Shown here piece by piece: positions 34,260 through 43,085 of a stretch of 64,000 nt of DNA (within the stretch, counting starts at the first letter, position 1; each line of letters starts with the position of its first letter). Origin of the DNA: Pseudomonadota bacterium (GTDB lineage Bacteria > Pseudomonadota > Gammaproteobacteria > Burkholderiales > Burkholderiaceae_C); contig JAJZVU010000001.1 in assembly GCA_021845505.1 (NCBI GenBank), positions 234,186 through 298,185 on the forward strand, given 5' to 3'. Under the pieces are notes generated by a model. The model was not told the DNA's origin and did not search any database. It saw nothing but the letters and a program-made list of their open reading frames with translations. Position numbers and translations under genes: made by a program.

Positions 34260-35249
34260 TCAGGCGCCGATCGACGCGGGGTCGCCCCAGCCCCGCTCGC
34301 GGCTCGAAGCGGCGATGGCCTCCAGCAGCAGGGGCAGCCAGCGGCCCTGCTCGGTGCGCCGATGCAGCAGGGCCACGGGCCTGCGCGGCAGGCGCGGAGC
34401 GACCTGCACGACGCCCACGCGCGGCGTCGCGCCCTGGTTGGACAGCACCGGCGAAGGCACCACGCTCAGGCCCACCGCCTGACCCACCATCTGCAGGTTG
34501 GTCGAGGGCTGCCTGGATACCAGCACCGTATCGGGTTGCGGCAAGCCCTCGAGGCGGAACATTTCGCACACGCTGCGCGTGGCCAGCGACTCCGCCGGTG
34601 GCAGGATCCAGCGCCTGTCGACCAGATCGCTCCACGGCACGTTGCCGCGCCGGGTGAGCGCATCGTCGGCGGCCGCGATGACCTCCAGGTCCACCGTGAA
34701 CAGCTTGGTGATCAGGAACCCGGTGGTCAGCGAGGCGCTCAGGTCGACCGTGGTGATCGCGGCGTCGAGGTCGCCCTCCTCCAGCCCGGCCACGAGCTCC
34801 GGCACCGCGGCTTCGACCAGGCTCAGGCGCAGCGTGGCGTCCGCGTCGACCAGGCGCCGAAAGATGTCCGGCAGGTAGCCCTGCGCGACGAAAGGGGTCG
34901 TCCCGAGGGTCAACTCGAGCACCGGTCTGGTGCTCAGGGTCTCGCGCCGCAGGCGGTCGAGTTCATCGAGCAGCAGGCGGGCGCCTCGCAGCACCGTGAC
35001 GCCGAACCGCGTGGGCGCCACGCCACGGGCGTCGCGCTCGAACAGGGCCACGCCGAAGGCGCTTTCGACTTCGGCCAAGGTCTTGCTCAGCGCCGGCTGC
35101 GTCACGTTCAAGCGTCTGGCCGCTGCGTGCAGGCTTCCGCACTCCTTGAGCATCAGCAGCATCCGCAGATGGCGAAACCGCAAGCGCCGCACGAGCCGCA
35201 GCAGCGCCGGGTCGTCGTCATCGGCGGCAGGAAGTGGAAGCGGCGGCAT
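34260..35249 (-). CDS. LysR-family regulator of the adjacent beta-oxidation-like operon
   Basis: A 329-residue LysR protein. The helix-turn-helix is at about residues 28-85 (GSLHAAARRLNVTQPALSKTLAEVE), preceded by an unusual acidic N-terminal extension (AADDDDPALL). The periplasmic-binding-protein-like effector domain follows. This subgroup includes GbpR/PcaQ-like regulators of sugar and aromatic acid use. It diverges from the CoA-transferase gene over 163 nt that include an AT-rich palindrome, so it is likely the operon's activator. Confidence 0.88.
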   Translation of the reverse strand: MPPLPLPAADDDDPALLRLVRRLRFRHLRMLLMLKECGSLHAAARRLNVTQPALSKTLAEVESAFGVALFERDARGVAPTRFGVTVLRGARLLLDELDRLRRETLSTRPVLELTLGTTPFVAQGYLPDIFRRLVDADATLRLSLVEAAVPELVAGLEEGDLDAAITTVDLSASLTTGFLITKLFTVDLEVIAAADDALTRRGNVPWSDLVDRRWILPPAESLATRSVCEMFRLEGLPQPDTVLVSRQPSTNLQMVGQAVGLSVVPSPVLSNQGATPRVGVVQVAPRLPRRPVALLHRRTEQGRWLPLLLEAIAASSRERGWGDPASIGA

Positions 35250-35281
35250 ATCAATTCCAAAAGGTTTGCACTCGATATCGC

Positions 35282-35293
35282 AATAATATTATT
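35282..35293. promoter_or_regulatory. Perfect 12-bp AT palindrome between LysR and its target operon
   Basis: AATAATATTATT is fully self-complementary and stands in an AT-rich island within GC-rich DNA, 33 nt upstream of the LysR start and 120 nt upstream of the CoA-transferase start. The location suits a LysR binding site that both represses lysR and activates the divergent operon. Confidence 0.5.
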
Positions 35294-35412
35294 CATTATC
35301 ACATTCCCCCTCCTACACTCGGTTGCAGTTTCACCGCGGGCCGCTCGCGGGGCCGCTCGGCAACCGCCCGGCGCCATCGCGGCCCCAACACCACGAGGCA
35401 ACAGGGCAGGGA

Positions 35413-36633
35413 ATGAACAGGCTATTGAACGGGGTACGCATCGTCGATCTGTCGCATGTCATCGCGGGCCCCATGGCCTCGCATTACCTGGCCCAGCTGG
35501 GTGCCGAAGTCATCAAGATCGAAATGCCGGCGGGCGGCGACGTCATGCGCTCGAAGGGCGCCACCGACGGCGACACGCCCTCGGCCTTCGCCGCGATCAA
35601 CGTCGGCAAGCAATCGGTGGCGATCGACATCCGCCGACCGGAGGGAGCCGAGGTGGTGCGCCGGCTCGCGTCGCGCGCCGACATCTTCATCGAGAACTTC
35701 CGCCCCGGGGTGGTGCACAGGCGCGGCCTGGGCTTCCAGGACATCGCCGGCGTGAAGCCCGACATCGTCTACTGCTCGATCTCGGGTTTCGGCCAGCAGG
35801 GGACCTGGTCGACGCGCGGCGCGTACGACCATGTGATCCAGGCTCTCACCGGAATGATGATGATGTCCGGCAACTCCGAGCAGGCCCCACCGACCAAGGT
35901 GGGCTTCCCGGTGATCGACATCACGACCGGAATCATCGCCGCGCTGGCCATGGTCGCCGCGCTGCGCAGGCGCGATGCCGACGGCCGCGCCCAGTACCTG
36001 GATTGCTCGATGGTCGATGCCTCGCTGATGCTGATGTACCCCCATGCCTGCGAGTTCCTGAGCCACGGCATCGCGCCCGGCAGGGCCGGCAACAAGGGCT
36101 TCTCGGGCAGCCCGGGAGCCGACACCTTCCGCTGCAGCGATGGCTGGCTGGCGGTCGCCGCCAACACCACGGGCCAGTTCAGGAGGCTCGCGCGCCTGCT
36201 GCAGCTCGAGGAGCTGTGCAGCGACGACCTGGTCCTCGACGTCGGCGCCTTCGAGGCTTCCGACGGCGCCTTCGTCGTCGCCAGGGACCCGCAGCGCGCG
36301 CAACAGATCCTGGCGGGCGCGCTGGCCGGCAGGCAGGCGGCCGTCATGGAGCGGGCCCTGAACGAAGCCGGCGTACCGGCGGCCAGGGTGCGCACCATCG
36401 GCGAGTACCTGCGCGACGAGCACCCACAGCAGGGGCTGCCGCCGAACGTGCAGTTCGAGCAGGCAGGCACCACGGTGCGCACCCCCGGGCTGGGTTTCCG
36501 CAGCGGCCACTGGGATTCGACGGCCCCGCAGAAGGCTCCGGCACTGGGCGAGCACACGCGGCGATGGCTGGGCGAGGCGGGGCTGAGCAGCCTGGAGGTC
36601 GACGCTCTGCTCCGACAGGGCGTGGCCGCCTGA
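35413..36633 (+). CDS. CaiB/BaiF-family CoA-transferase
   Basis: A 406-residue type III CoA-transferase. VRIVDLSHVIAGPMASHYLA and GAEVIKIEMP mark the N-terminal domain; VGKQSVAIDIRRPEG and FIENFRPG lead to the acyl-CoA and active-site region. It would activate the pathway's carboxylic acid by moving CoA from a donor acyl-CoA. It is the first gene of the rightward operon. Start ATG 35413 follows AGGGCAGGGA. The frame is open to an upstream ATG at 35323, but family similarity begins here. Confidence 0.88.
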   Translation: MNRLLNGVRIVDLSHVIAGPMASHYLAQLGAEVIKIEMPAGGDVMRSKGATDGDTPSAFAAINVGKQSVAIDIRRPEGAEVVRRLASRADIFIENFRPGVVHRRGLGFQDIAGVKPDIVYCSISGFGQQGTWSTRGAYDHVIQALTGMMMMSGNSEQAPPTKVGFPVIDITTGIIAALAMVAALRRRDADGRAQYLDCSMVDASLMLMYPHACEFLSHGIAPGRAGNKGFSGSPGADTFRCSDGWLAVAANTTGQFRRLARLLQLEELCSDDLVLDVGAFEASDGAFVVARDPQRAQQILAGALAGRQAAVMERALNEAGVPAARVRTIGEYLRDEHPQQGLPPNVQFEQAGTTVRTPGLGFRSGHWDSTAPQKAPALGEHTRRWLGEAGLSSLEVDALLRQGVAA

Positions 36634-36751
36634 GGAGCGCCGCCGCACAGGGCAGGCCATGGACAGGGCGGGCGCCCGCGCCCGCCCCGCGGACAACGCA
36701 ACGCGGCGCCGGCGCAATCGGGCGCGATCTTCAACGCAACGAGAGCAAGGC

Positions 36752-37675
36752 ATGACTTTGGATCTGAGCCATCGCGTGGCCATCATCACCGGCGCCGGCG
36801 CCGGGTTGGGCCGCGAACACGCGCTGCTGCTGGCCCGCCTGGGGGCCAGGGTGGTGGTCAACGACCTCGGCAGCGACGTGCACGGCCGCGGCTCGGCCAC
36901 CGGCGCCGCGCAGCAGGTGGTCGACGAGATCGTGGCGGCGGGCGGACAGGCGATGGCCCACGGCGCCTCGGTGACCGACTACGAACAAGTGCAGGCCATG
37001 GTCGGCGAAGCCGTGGCCCGGTGGGGGCGTGTCGACATCCTGGTCAACAACGCCGGGATTCTGCGCGACAAGACGTTCGCCAAGATGAGCCTGGAGGACT
37101 TCCGCGCCGTCCTCGACGTCCATCTGATGGGAGCCGTGCACTGCACCAAGGCGGTGTGGGACCTCATGCGCGAACAGCACTACGGGCGCATCGTGCTGAC
37201 CACCTCGTCGTCGGGCCTGTACGGCAATTTCGGCCAGTCCAACTACGGCGCGGCCAAGATGGCCCTTGTGGGCCTCATGCAGACCCTGGCGCTCGAGGGG
37301 GAAAAACACGGCATCCGCGTGAACTGCCTGGCCCCCTCGGCGGCCACGCGGATGCTCGAGGGCCTGCTGCCGCAGCAAGCCTTGCGGGCGCTGTCGCCGG
37401 CAGCCGTCAGTCCGGCCGTCGGCGCGCTGGTCGGCGAGGACGCGCCGACCCGCATGATCCTGTGCGCCGGTGCGGGCAGCTTCGAGGCCGCGCATGTCAC
37501 GCTGACCCGCGGAATCCACCTTGGCGCCGGCGCCGACGTCGCGCATATCCTGGCGCGCCGCCTCGGCGAAGTCGCCGACCGCCGCGGCGAGATGGTGCCC
37601 GACGCGGGGGCGACGCAGATTCGCGTCGAACTGGCGCACGCGGGCCTGGACCGAGTCGAGGCCGGACATGAGTGA
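36752..37675 (+). CDS. Short-chain dehydrogenase, MFE-2-type (3R)-hydroxyacyl-CoA dehydrogenase
   Basis: A 307-residue SDR. The NAD-binding motif TGAGAGLG is at residues 13-20, NNAG follows near 95, and the catalytic Ser and YxxxK (SNYGAAK) near 160-170. The segment NDLGSDVHGRGSATGAAQ is typical of the dehydrogenase part of peroxisomal-type multifunctional enzyme 2, which oxidises (3R)-hydroxyacyl-CoA. The C-terminus overlaps the MaoC gene by 8 nt. Together with MaoC and thiolase it would complete a beta-oxidation spiral. Confidence 0.87.
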   Translation: MTLDLSHRVAIITGAGAGLGREHALLLARLGARVVVNDLGSDVHGRGSATGAAQQVVDEIVAAGGQAMAHGASVTDYEQVQAMVGEAVARWGRVDILVNNAGILRDKTFAKMSLEDFRAVLDVHLMGAVHCTKAVWDLMREQHYGRIVLTTSSSGLYGNFGQSNYGAAKMALVGLMQTLALEGEKHGIRVNCLAPSAATRMLEGLLPQQALRALSPAAVSPAVGALVGEDAPTRMILCAGAGSFEAAHVTLTRGIHLGAGADVAHILARRLGEVADRRGEMVPDAGATQIRVELAHAGLDRVEAGHE

Positions 37676-38243
37676 GCCCTGCACGCCGGCGGGGGTCGCC
37701 CTGGCCGGCGAACGGCGGCCGGACGGCCGGCATCGGCTCACGCTCGACGAGCTGCAGGCACGAGTCGGGCAGGAGCTGGGCTGCTCGAGCTGGCTGCGCA
37801 TCGACCAGGCTGCGATCCGCGGCTTCGCCGACCTCACCCATGACTGGCAGGACATCCATGTCGATGCGGCGGCTGCGCGCGCCAGCGGCTTCGGCGGCAC
37901 CATCGCCCACGGATTCCTCACCCTTTCGCTGCTTTCGACGATGGCCGACGAAGTCGTGCCGCAGGTCGAGGGACTGCGGCGCTCGGTCAATTACGGACTC
38001 GACCATCTGCGCTTCCTGGCACCCGTGCGATGCGGTGACCGGGTGCGCGGCCGCTTCACCCTCGAACACGCCCGGCCGCGCGGACCGGGCCAGTACCAAT
38101 TGAAGCACTCGGTCGTGGTGCACATCGAACAGCGGGACAGGCCGGCGCTGGTCGCGCAGTGGCTGGTGCTGCTCGTCGCTGCCGGCGCCGAGCCGGGAGC
38201 GGGCCTCGCGCAGGCGCGCGCGGCAGCCCGGGAGGCGCCATGA
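37668..38243 (+). CDS. MaoC-like enoyl-CoA hydratase
   Basis: A 191-residue hot-dog-fold protein. The hydratase motif is clear: DWQDIHVDAAAA supplies the Asp/His pair, and GGTIAHGFLTLSLL completes the active-site loop, as in (R)-specific enoyl-CoA hydratases. It should produce the (3R)-hydroxyacyl-CoA used by the preceding SDR. Start ATG 37668 lies inside the SDR end; its stop overlaps the thiolase start (ATGA). Confidence 0.87.
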   Translation: MSEPCTPAGVALAGERRPDGRHRLTLDELQARVGQELGCSSWLRIDQAAIRGFADLTHDWQDIHVDAAAARASGFGGTIAHGFLTLSLLSTMADEVVPQVEGLRRSVNYGLDHLRFLAPVRCGDRVRGRFTLEHARPRGPGQYQLKHSVVVHIEQRDRPALVAQWLVLLVAAGAEPGAGLAQARAAAREAP

Positions 38244-39424
38244 TCGATGCGGTGATCGTGTCGACGGCGCGCACGCCGATCGGCAAGGCCTATCGCGGAG
38301 CGTTCAACGCCACGCCTTCGCCGTCCTTGCTCGGCCACGCGATGCGGCATGCGGTGGAGCGCGCCGGCATCGAAGCCGCTCGCATCGAGGACGCGGTCGT
38401 CGGCTCGGTGCTCAACGCCGGGACCGCGGCGGGCAACGTCGCCCGGCACGGGTTGTTCGCCGCCGGGCTGCCGAGCTCGATCGCGGCGCAGACCGTCGAC
38501 CGGCAATGCGCCTCGGGCCTCATGGCCGTGGCCATCGCCGCCCGGCAGATCCTGGTCGACGGCATGCAGGTGGTGCTGGCGGGCGGGCAGGAGAACATCT
38601 CGGCGGTGCAGGAGCGCCAGTTCGCCTGGATGCACGAAGCGCGCGACCCCGCGGTGCTGCGCCAGCAGCCCGGGGCCTACATGCCGATGCTCCACACAGC
38701 CGAATTCGTCGCAGGCAAGTACCGCGTCTCGCGCGACACGCAGGATGGCTACGCCCTCGAGTCGCAACGGCGCACCGCGCGCGCCCAGGCCGAAGGCCGC
38801 TTCGACGCCGAGATCGCCCCCATCACCACCGAGATGCTCGTTCGCGACCCGCAGAGCGGGGCCGCCACGCGCAGGACCGTGACCGTGCGTGGCGATGAGG
38901 GCAACCGCCCGGGCACGACCCTCGACGGCCTGCGCTCGCTGGCACCGGTCGTCGAGGGCGGCACGATCACCGCCGGCAATGCCAGCCAGCTCTCCGACGG
39001 CGCCAGCGCGTGCGTGCTGGTCAACGGCAGGCTGGCCGAGCGACTGGGCCTGAGCGCGCTGGGGGTGTATCGCGGAGTCGCGGTCGCCGGCAACGCGCCC
39101 GAGGAGATGGGAATCGGGCCCGTGCTGGCCATCCCCAAGCTGCTGGCGCGGCATGGGCTGCGGGTCGACGACATCGGGCTGTGGGAACTCAACGAGGCCT
39201 TCGCCTGCCAGGTCGTGTACTGCAGGGACCAGCTCGGCATCGACCCGGCTCGCTGCAATGTCGACGGCGGAAGCATTGCCCTCGGCCACCCCTACGGCAT
39301 GACCGGCGCCCGTCTGGTCGGTCACGCGCTGCTCGAGGCGCGCAGGCGCGGCGTGCGCTATGCGGTCGTCGCCATGTGCGTGGGCGGGGGAATGGGAGCC
39401 GCGGGACTGTTCGAACTGGCATGA
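38240..39424 (+). CDS. Thiolase (acetyl-CoA acyltransferase)
   Basis: A 394-residue thiolase. The acyl-accepting Cys lies in DRQCASGLMAVA (near residue 89), and NEAFACQVVY, GGSIALGHPYGMTGAR and CVGGGMGAAGLFE supply the His and second Cys. It cleaves a 3-oxoacyl-CoA with CoA. It is coupled to the MaoC gene by a 4-nt overlap. The chain length of its substrate cannot be read from the sequence. Confidence 0.92.
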   Translation: MIDAVIVSTARTPIGKAYRGAFNATPSPSLLGHAMRHAVERAGIEAARIEDAVVGSVLNAGTAAGNVARHGLFAAGLPSSIAAQTVDRQCASGLMAVAIAARQILVDGMQVVLAGGQENISAVQERQFAWMHEARDPAVLRQQPGAYMPMLHTAEFVAGKYRVSRDTQDGYALESQRRTARAQAEGRFDAEIAPITTEMLVRDPQSGAATRRTVTVRGDEGNRPGTTLDGLRSLAPVVEGGTITAGNASQLSDGASACVLVNGRLAERLGLSALGVYRGVAVAGNAPEEMGIGPVLAIPKLLARHGLRVDDIGLWELNEAFACQVVYCRDQLGIDPARCNVDGGSIALGHPYGMTGARLVGHALLEARRRGVRYAVVAMCVGGGMGAAGLFELA

Positions 39425-39505
39425 GGCGCCGCACAAGACGCTAGCCACGGTGCGCTTCGCGCGGCTGCAGGCCGCGCTTCGAATAACCATAGACAGGAGA
39501 CATCC

Positions 39506-40843
39506 ATGAACCGTTCGACCCGAGCCTGGCTGGTGGTCGTGCTGCTGGTCATCCTCATGATGATCAACTTCCTCGACAAGGCCGTCATCGGCATGGTGGC
39601 CGTGCCGCTGATCCACGAGCTGCACATCACACCCAGCGCGTACGGCTTCCTGGCCGGCAGCTTCTTCTGGTTCTTCGCGGCCTCGGGTATCGTCCTCGGG
39701 CTGGTCGCCAACCGCGTCTCGGCGCGGACCATGCTGCTTTGGATGACCATCTCCTGGTCGCTGCTGCAGTTGCCCACCTACTTCTCCTCGTCGCTCGGCG
39801 TGTTCCTGCTGTGCCGCGTGCTGCTCGGCATCGGTGAGGGCCCCGCGTGGTCGATCGCCGTGCACACCATCTACAACTGGTTTCCCAATGAAAGGCGAGC
39901 GGTCCCGGTCGGCCTGCTGGCGCAGGGCGCGATGGGCGGCATGCTGCTCGCCGGCGCCGTGATCCCGCCGGTCACCGCGGCCTACGGCTGGCGCGCCAAT
40001 TTCGTCGTGCTCAGCGTCGCCGGACTGGCCTGGGTCGGCTTGTGGGTGCTGCTGGGCAAGGACGAGCAGGCGAGCAGCCGCGCCGCGAGCGCGCCTGCCA
40101 GCAGCACCTGGCGCGTGCCCTACCGCCATCTGCTGCTCAACCGCACGGTGCTGTCGACCATGGTCATGCACTTCGCCTACTACTGGAGCCTGGCGCTGGT
40201 CCTCACCTGGCTGCCGCTGTACCTCAACCTCGGCCTGGGCTTCCAGGCCATCACCGCGGGCCGGCTGTTCGCCGCGTTCATCCTGGTCAATGCGCCGGTC
40301 AACCTCGGCCTGTGCTGGGTGGCCCAGAGGCTGTCGCGCCGGGGCCATTCCTCTCGCGTGGCGCGGGGCGTGTTCAGCGGCGTCGTGCTGATGCTCGCCG
40401 GCGCGCTGCTGTTCCTGCCGTGGCTGGCGCCGCTGCCGCCGCTGGTCAAGGTCGCCGTGCTGGCCGTATCCTTCGGCGCCAGCACCACCTTGCCGTCGCT
40501 CGCGCCCGCCATGCTGTCCGACGTCTGTCCGCCCGCGCAGCGCGCCGGGCTCATCTCCATCGATACGGCCATCGCCTCGGTCGCCGGAGTCGTCGCCCCG
40601 ATGCTCATGGGCGGCTTCGTCCAGCATCTGTCGCAGGCCGGCAGGCCGGCACACGCGTATGAGATCGGCTTCGCGGTCGCCGGCGTGCTGCTGCTGCTCG
40701 GCGGCCTGGCCGGCATCGTGTGGGCCCATCCCGAGGAGTCGGCGCGTCGGCTGCAACGACTGTCGGCCAGGCCGCGCCAGGCCGCGGACGGCATCGACGG
40801 CGACGAGGGCGCGGCCTTCGCCGGCCAGGTTCCGCTGAGGTGA
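39506..40843 (+). CDS. MFS transporter (anion:cation symporter-like)
   Basis: A 445-residue membrane protein with 12 predicted helices. INFLDKAVIGMVAVPL at the start and GIGEGPAWSIAVHTIYNWFPNERRA in the first half are typical of the ACS group, which takes up sugar acids and aromatic acids by H+ symport. An AGGAGA Shine-Dalgarno precedes ATG 39506. It sits between thiolase and lactonase genes, so it probably imports the operon's substrate. Confidence 0.88.
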   Translation: MNRSTRAWLVVVLLVILMMINFLDKAVIGMVAVPLIHELHITPSAYGFLAGSFFWFFAASGIVLGLVANRVSARTMLLWMTISWSLLQLPTYFSSSLGVFLLCRVLLGIGEGPAWSIAVHTIYNWFPNERRAVPVGLLAQGAMGGMLLAGAVIPPVTAAYGWRANFVVLSVAGLAWVGLWVLLGKDEQASSRAASAPASSTWRVPYRHLLLNRTVLSTMVMHFAYYWSLALVLTWLPLYLNLGLGFQAITAGRLFAAFILVNAPVNLGLCWVAQRLSRRGHSSRVARGVFSGVVLMLAGALLFLPWLAPLPPLVKVAVLAVSFGASTTLPSLAPAMLSDVCPPAQRAGLISIDTAIASVAGVVAPMLMGGFVQHLSQAGRPAHAYEIGFAVAGVLLLLGGLAGIVWAHPEESARRLQRLSARPRQAADGIDGDEGAAFAGQVPLR

Positions 40844-40848
40844 AGGCC

Positions 40849-41730
40849 ATGCGACACGCCAAGTTCGACGTGGTGGTCGACGGCGCCGACCAGCTCGGCG
40901 AGGTTCCCCTTTGGTGCGACCGCAGCCGCAGGCTGTGGTGGGTCGATGTGCGCGGCCCGACGCTGCAGTCCTACGATCCCGCCAGCGCGCGGCACGAGCG
41001 CTGGCGCCTGCCCGAGGGGATGCTCGTCGGCAGCTTCGGGTTCCGCGAGTCGGGCGGGTTCATCCTCGGCACCAACGCGGGCTTCCAGGCCTACACGCCG
41101 GGCGCCGATCCGGTGCTGCTCGTGCACCCGGAGCCCGACAAGCCGCAGAACCGGCTCAACGACGGCCGCTGCGATCGACGCGGCCGCTACTGGTGCGGAT
41201 CGATGCACGCCACGCGGCGCGAGCCCACCGGCAGCCTGTACCGGCTGGACCCCGATCGTTCCTGCCACGCGCTGTTCGATGACGTCGTGATCCCGAACTC
41301 CATCAACTGGAGCCCCGACGACCGCACGATGTACTTCGCCGACTCGACTCGCCAGCTCCTCTTCGAGTTCGACTTCGACATCGACGACGGCGTCCTCGGC
41401 GAACGCCGGGTGTTCAGCGACCGGCGCGGGCGCATCGGCCTGCCGGACGGCTCGGCGGTCGACGAGGACGGCTGCATCTGGAATGCCGAGTACGGCGGCG
41501 GCGTGGTGGTGCGCTACTCACCCCGGGGCGAAGTGCTCGAGGAGATCGCGCTGCCGGCCACCCAGCTCACCTCCTGCGCCTTTGGCGGCCCACGGCTCGA
41601 CACCCTGTACGTCACCAGCGCCGTGCAGAACCTGGACGCGGGGCAGCGCGCGGCGCAGCCGCACGCCGGCGCGCTGTTCGCGGTGCAGGTCGCCACGCGC
41701 GGCCTGGCCGAGTCGCGCTTCGCAGGCTAG
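40849..41730 (+). CDS. SMP-30/gluconolactonase-family lactonase
   Basis: A 293-residue six-bladed beta-propeller hydrolase. Metal-binding positions of the family are visible: Glu in LGEVPLW, Asn in NRLNDGRCDRRGRYWCGSM, Asn in NSINWSPDDRTMYFADS and Asp in PDGSAVDEDGCIWNAEYGGG. It would open a lactone before CoA activation. It starts 5 nt after the MFS stop; it is the last gene of the operon and is followed by a strong hairpin. Confidence 0.87.
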   Translation: MRHAKFDVVVDGADQLGEVPLWCDRSRRLWWVDVRGPTLQSYDPASARHERWRLPEGMLVGSFGFRESGGFILGTNAGFQAYTPGADPVLLVHPEPDKPQNRLNDGRCDRRGRYWCGSMHATRREPTGSLYRLDPDRSCHALFDDVVIPNSINWSPDDRTMYFADSTRQLLFEFDFDIDDGVLGERRVFSDRRGRIGLPDGSAVDEDGCIWNAEYGGGVVVRYSPRGEVLEEIALPATQLTSCAFGGPRLDTLYVTSAVQNLDAGQRAAQPHAGALFAVQVATRGLAESRFAG

Positions 41731-41749
41731 CCGGGAACGCCGTCCGCCA

Positions 41750-41786
41750 GCTCCGCGCGGGGCATCCGGCGATGCTGCCGCGGAGC
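41750..41786. terminator. Hairpin between convergent genes (SMP-30 and cytochrome)
   Basis: GCTCCGCG (41750-41757) pairs with CGCGGAGC (41779-41786), and inside it GCATC (41762-41766) pairs with GATGC (41771-41775) around a CGGC loop. The structure lies 20 nt past the SMP-30 stop and 28 nt past the end of the opposite gene. There is no T-run, so it may be a GC-type bidirectional terminator. Confidence 0.45.
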
Positions 41787-41813
41787 GGCGAAGCCACGCG
41801 CGCCGCGCCCGCG

Positions 41814-42362
41814 TTACTTCAGGCGGTAGCTGGCGTGGCAGGCCACGCAGGTCTGCATCATCTGCCCGAACAACTGCTGCGGCTTGCGCGTGTCGCCGGT
41901 GGCGGTCGCGTCCTGCGCGGCCAGCGCGAACCGCCCGGCCTGCATGTGCAGCCGCTGGCCCAGCGCGCGCATGCCCGGCGGCATGTAGCGCGCCTCGCGT
42001 TGCGCCTGGTCGCCGTGCATCGACGACATGCCCAGGGTCATCGACGCGAAGCGGGCGGCCTCGTCGTAGCGGCCCTGCGCCATCGCCTGCTGGATCTGCG
42101 CCAGGCCCTGCAGGTGCATGCGCATGGTCGCCAGCACCTCGCGCTTGAGCGCCGGGGGAAACGCGACCGGCACGCGGCCGTCGCGGGCGGCCGACGCGGT
42201 GGCCGGGGAATCTGCGCGCATGCTGCCGGGATGCATGGGCATCGGCATCGGCATGGGCTGCGCGAAGGCCATCCCGGCGGCCCCGGCGCACAACAGGGCG
42301 CACGCGGCCCGACGGCATGTCTTGCTGGCGAATGGATGCACCTGGGGCCTCCCTGCTGTCAC
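41814..42362 (-). CDS. Exported c-type cytochrome (cytochrome c'-like)
   Basis: A 182-residue protein with an N-terminal export signal (ACALLCAGAAGMAFA, cleavage about residue 34), then a Met-Pro repeat (PMPMPMPMHPG). A helical domain follows, ending in a single haem site CVACHASYR near the C-terminus. One CxxCH at the very end of a four-helix protein is the cytochrome c' / c556 arrangement. These periplasmic proteins bind NO or transfer electrons. It diverges from a Crp/Fnr-type regulator 38 nt away. Confidence 0.85.
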   Translation of the reverse strand: MTAGRPQVHPFASKTCRRAACALLCAGAAGMAFAQPMPMPMPMHPGSMRADSPATASAARDGRVPVAFPPALKREVLATMRMHLQGLAQIQQAMAQGRYDEAARFASMTLGMSSMHGDQAQREARYMPPGMRALGQRLHMQAGRFALAAQDATATGDTRKPQQLFGQMMQTCVACHASYRLK

Positions 42363-42400
42363 TTCGCGCTCAGCGTAGCTGCGATGGGGCGGCCGCGCCT

Positions 42401-43057
42401 ATGATCGCGATCATGTCCAGGCCACCTGCTCCAGACCCCTTCGCGGCGTGGCCGCCCGGGTTGATCGAACTGGCGACGCGGCGCGCCTTCCAGCCGGGCC
42501 AGACCCTGTTCACCCGCGGCCGCGCGCCGACCCAGGTGTTCTGGGTCGAGGCGGGGGAAGTCTGCCTGCAGCGGGTGGCCCGCGGCGGGCAGCCGCTGCT
42601 GCTGCAGCGCGTGCACCAGGGCTTTGTCGCCGAGGCCAGCCTGCAGGCTGCCCGCTACCACTGCGATGCGGTGGCAGCGCGCGCATCGACCGTCTGGGGC
42701 TTTCCTCGCGCGCGCCTGCTCGAGGCGATGCGCGAATCGCCGCAGCTCGCGCTGTGGTGGGCGAGTCGGCTGGCCGAACAGCTGCGCGCCGCCCGGCTGC
42801 GTTGCGAGCGGCTGAGCCTCAAGGGCGCCGGCGAGCGCATCGTGCACGCCATCGAGACCGAGGGCGCGGGCGGGGTGCTGGTGCTGGCCGGCACGCGCCG
42901 GCAATGGGCCGAGGAACTGGCGCTGACGCCCGAGGCCTTGTACCGCAGCCTGGCCAGGCTGCGGCGCGAGGGCTGGCTGCGGGTGCGCGGCGGCGAGTTG
43001 CGGCTGGTCGCGCCGCCGACGCGCGGCCGCGCCGCCCGCTCGCCGGCGCCGGCCTAG
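42401..43057 (+). CDS. Crp/Fnr-family transcriptional regulator
   Basis: A 218-residue regulator. Residues about 15-125 form the cyclic-nucleotide-type beta-roll (GQTLFTRGRAPTQVFWVEAGEVCLQRV), then a dimer helix and a C-terminal winged helix (RRQWAEELALTPEALYRSLARLRREGWL). It lacks the N-terminal cysteine cluster of FNR, so it probably does not sense oxygen through Fe-S. ATG 42413 (MSRPP) is an equally good start. It probably controls the divergent cytochrome gene. Confidence 0.85.
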   Translation: MIAIMSRPPAPDPFAAWPPGLIELATRRAFQPGQTLFTRGRAPTQVFWVEAGEVCLQRVARGGQPLLLQRVHQGFVAEASLQAARYHCDAVAARASTVWGFPRARLLEAMRESPQLALWWASRLAEQLRAARLRCERLSLKGAGERIVHAIETEGAGGVLVLAGTRRQWAEELALTPEALYRSLARLRREGWLRVRGGELRLVAPPTRGRAARSPAPA

Positions 43058-43085
43058 CGCGCGGCGACCCGGGTTGGCCAGCGCG

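Noticed and set aside
37991..40756. A 921-codon leftward frame opposite thiolase and MFS genes
   Set aside because: The real genes on the plus strand have catalytic motifs and ribosome-binding sites; this frame is Gln/His/Arg-rich with no motif.
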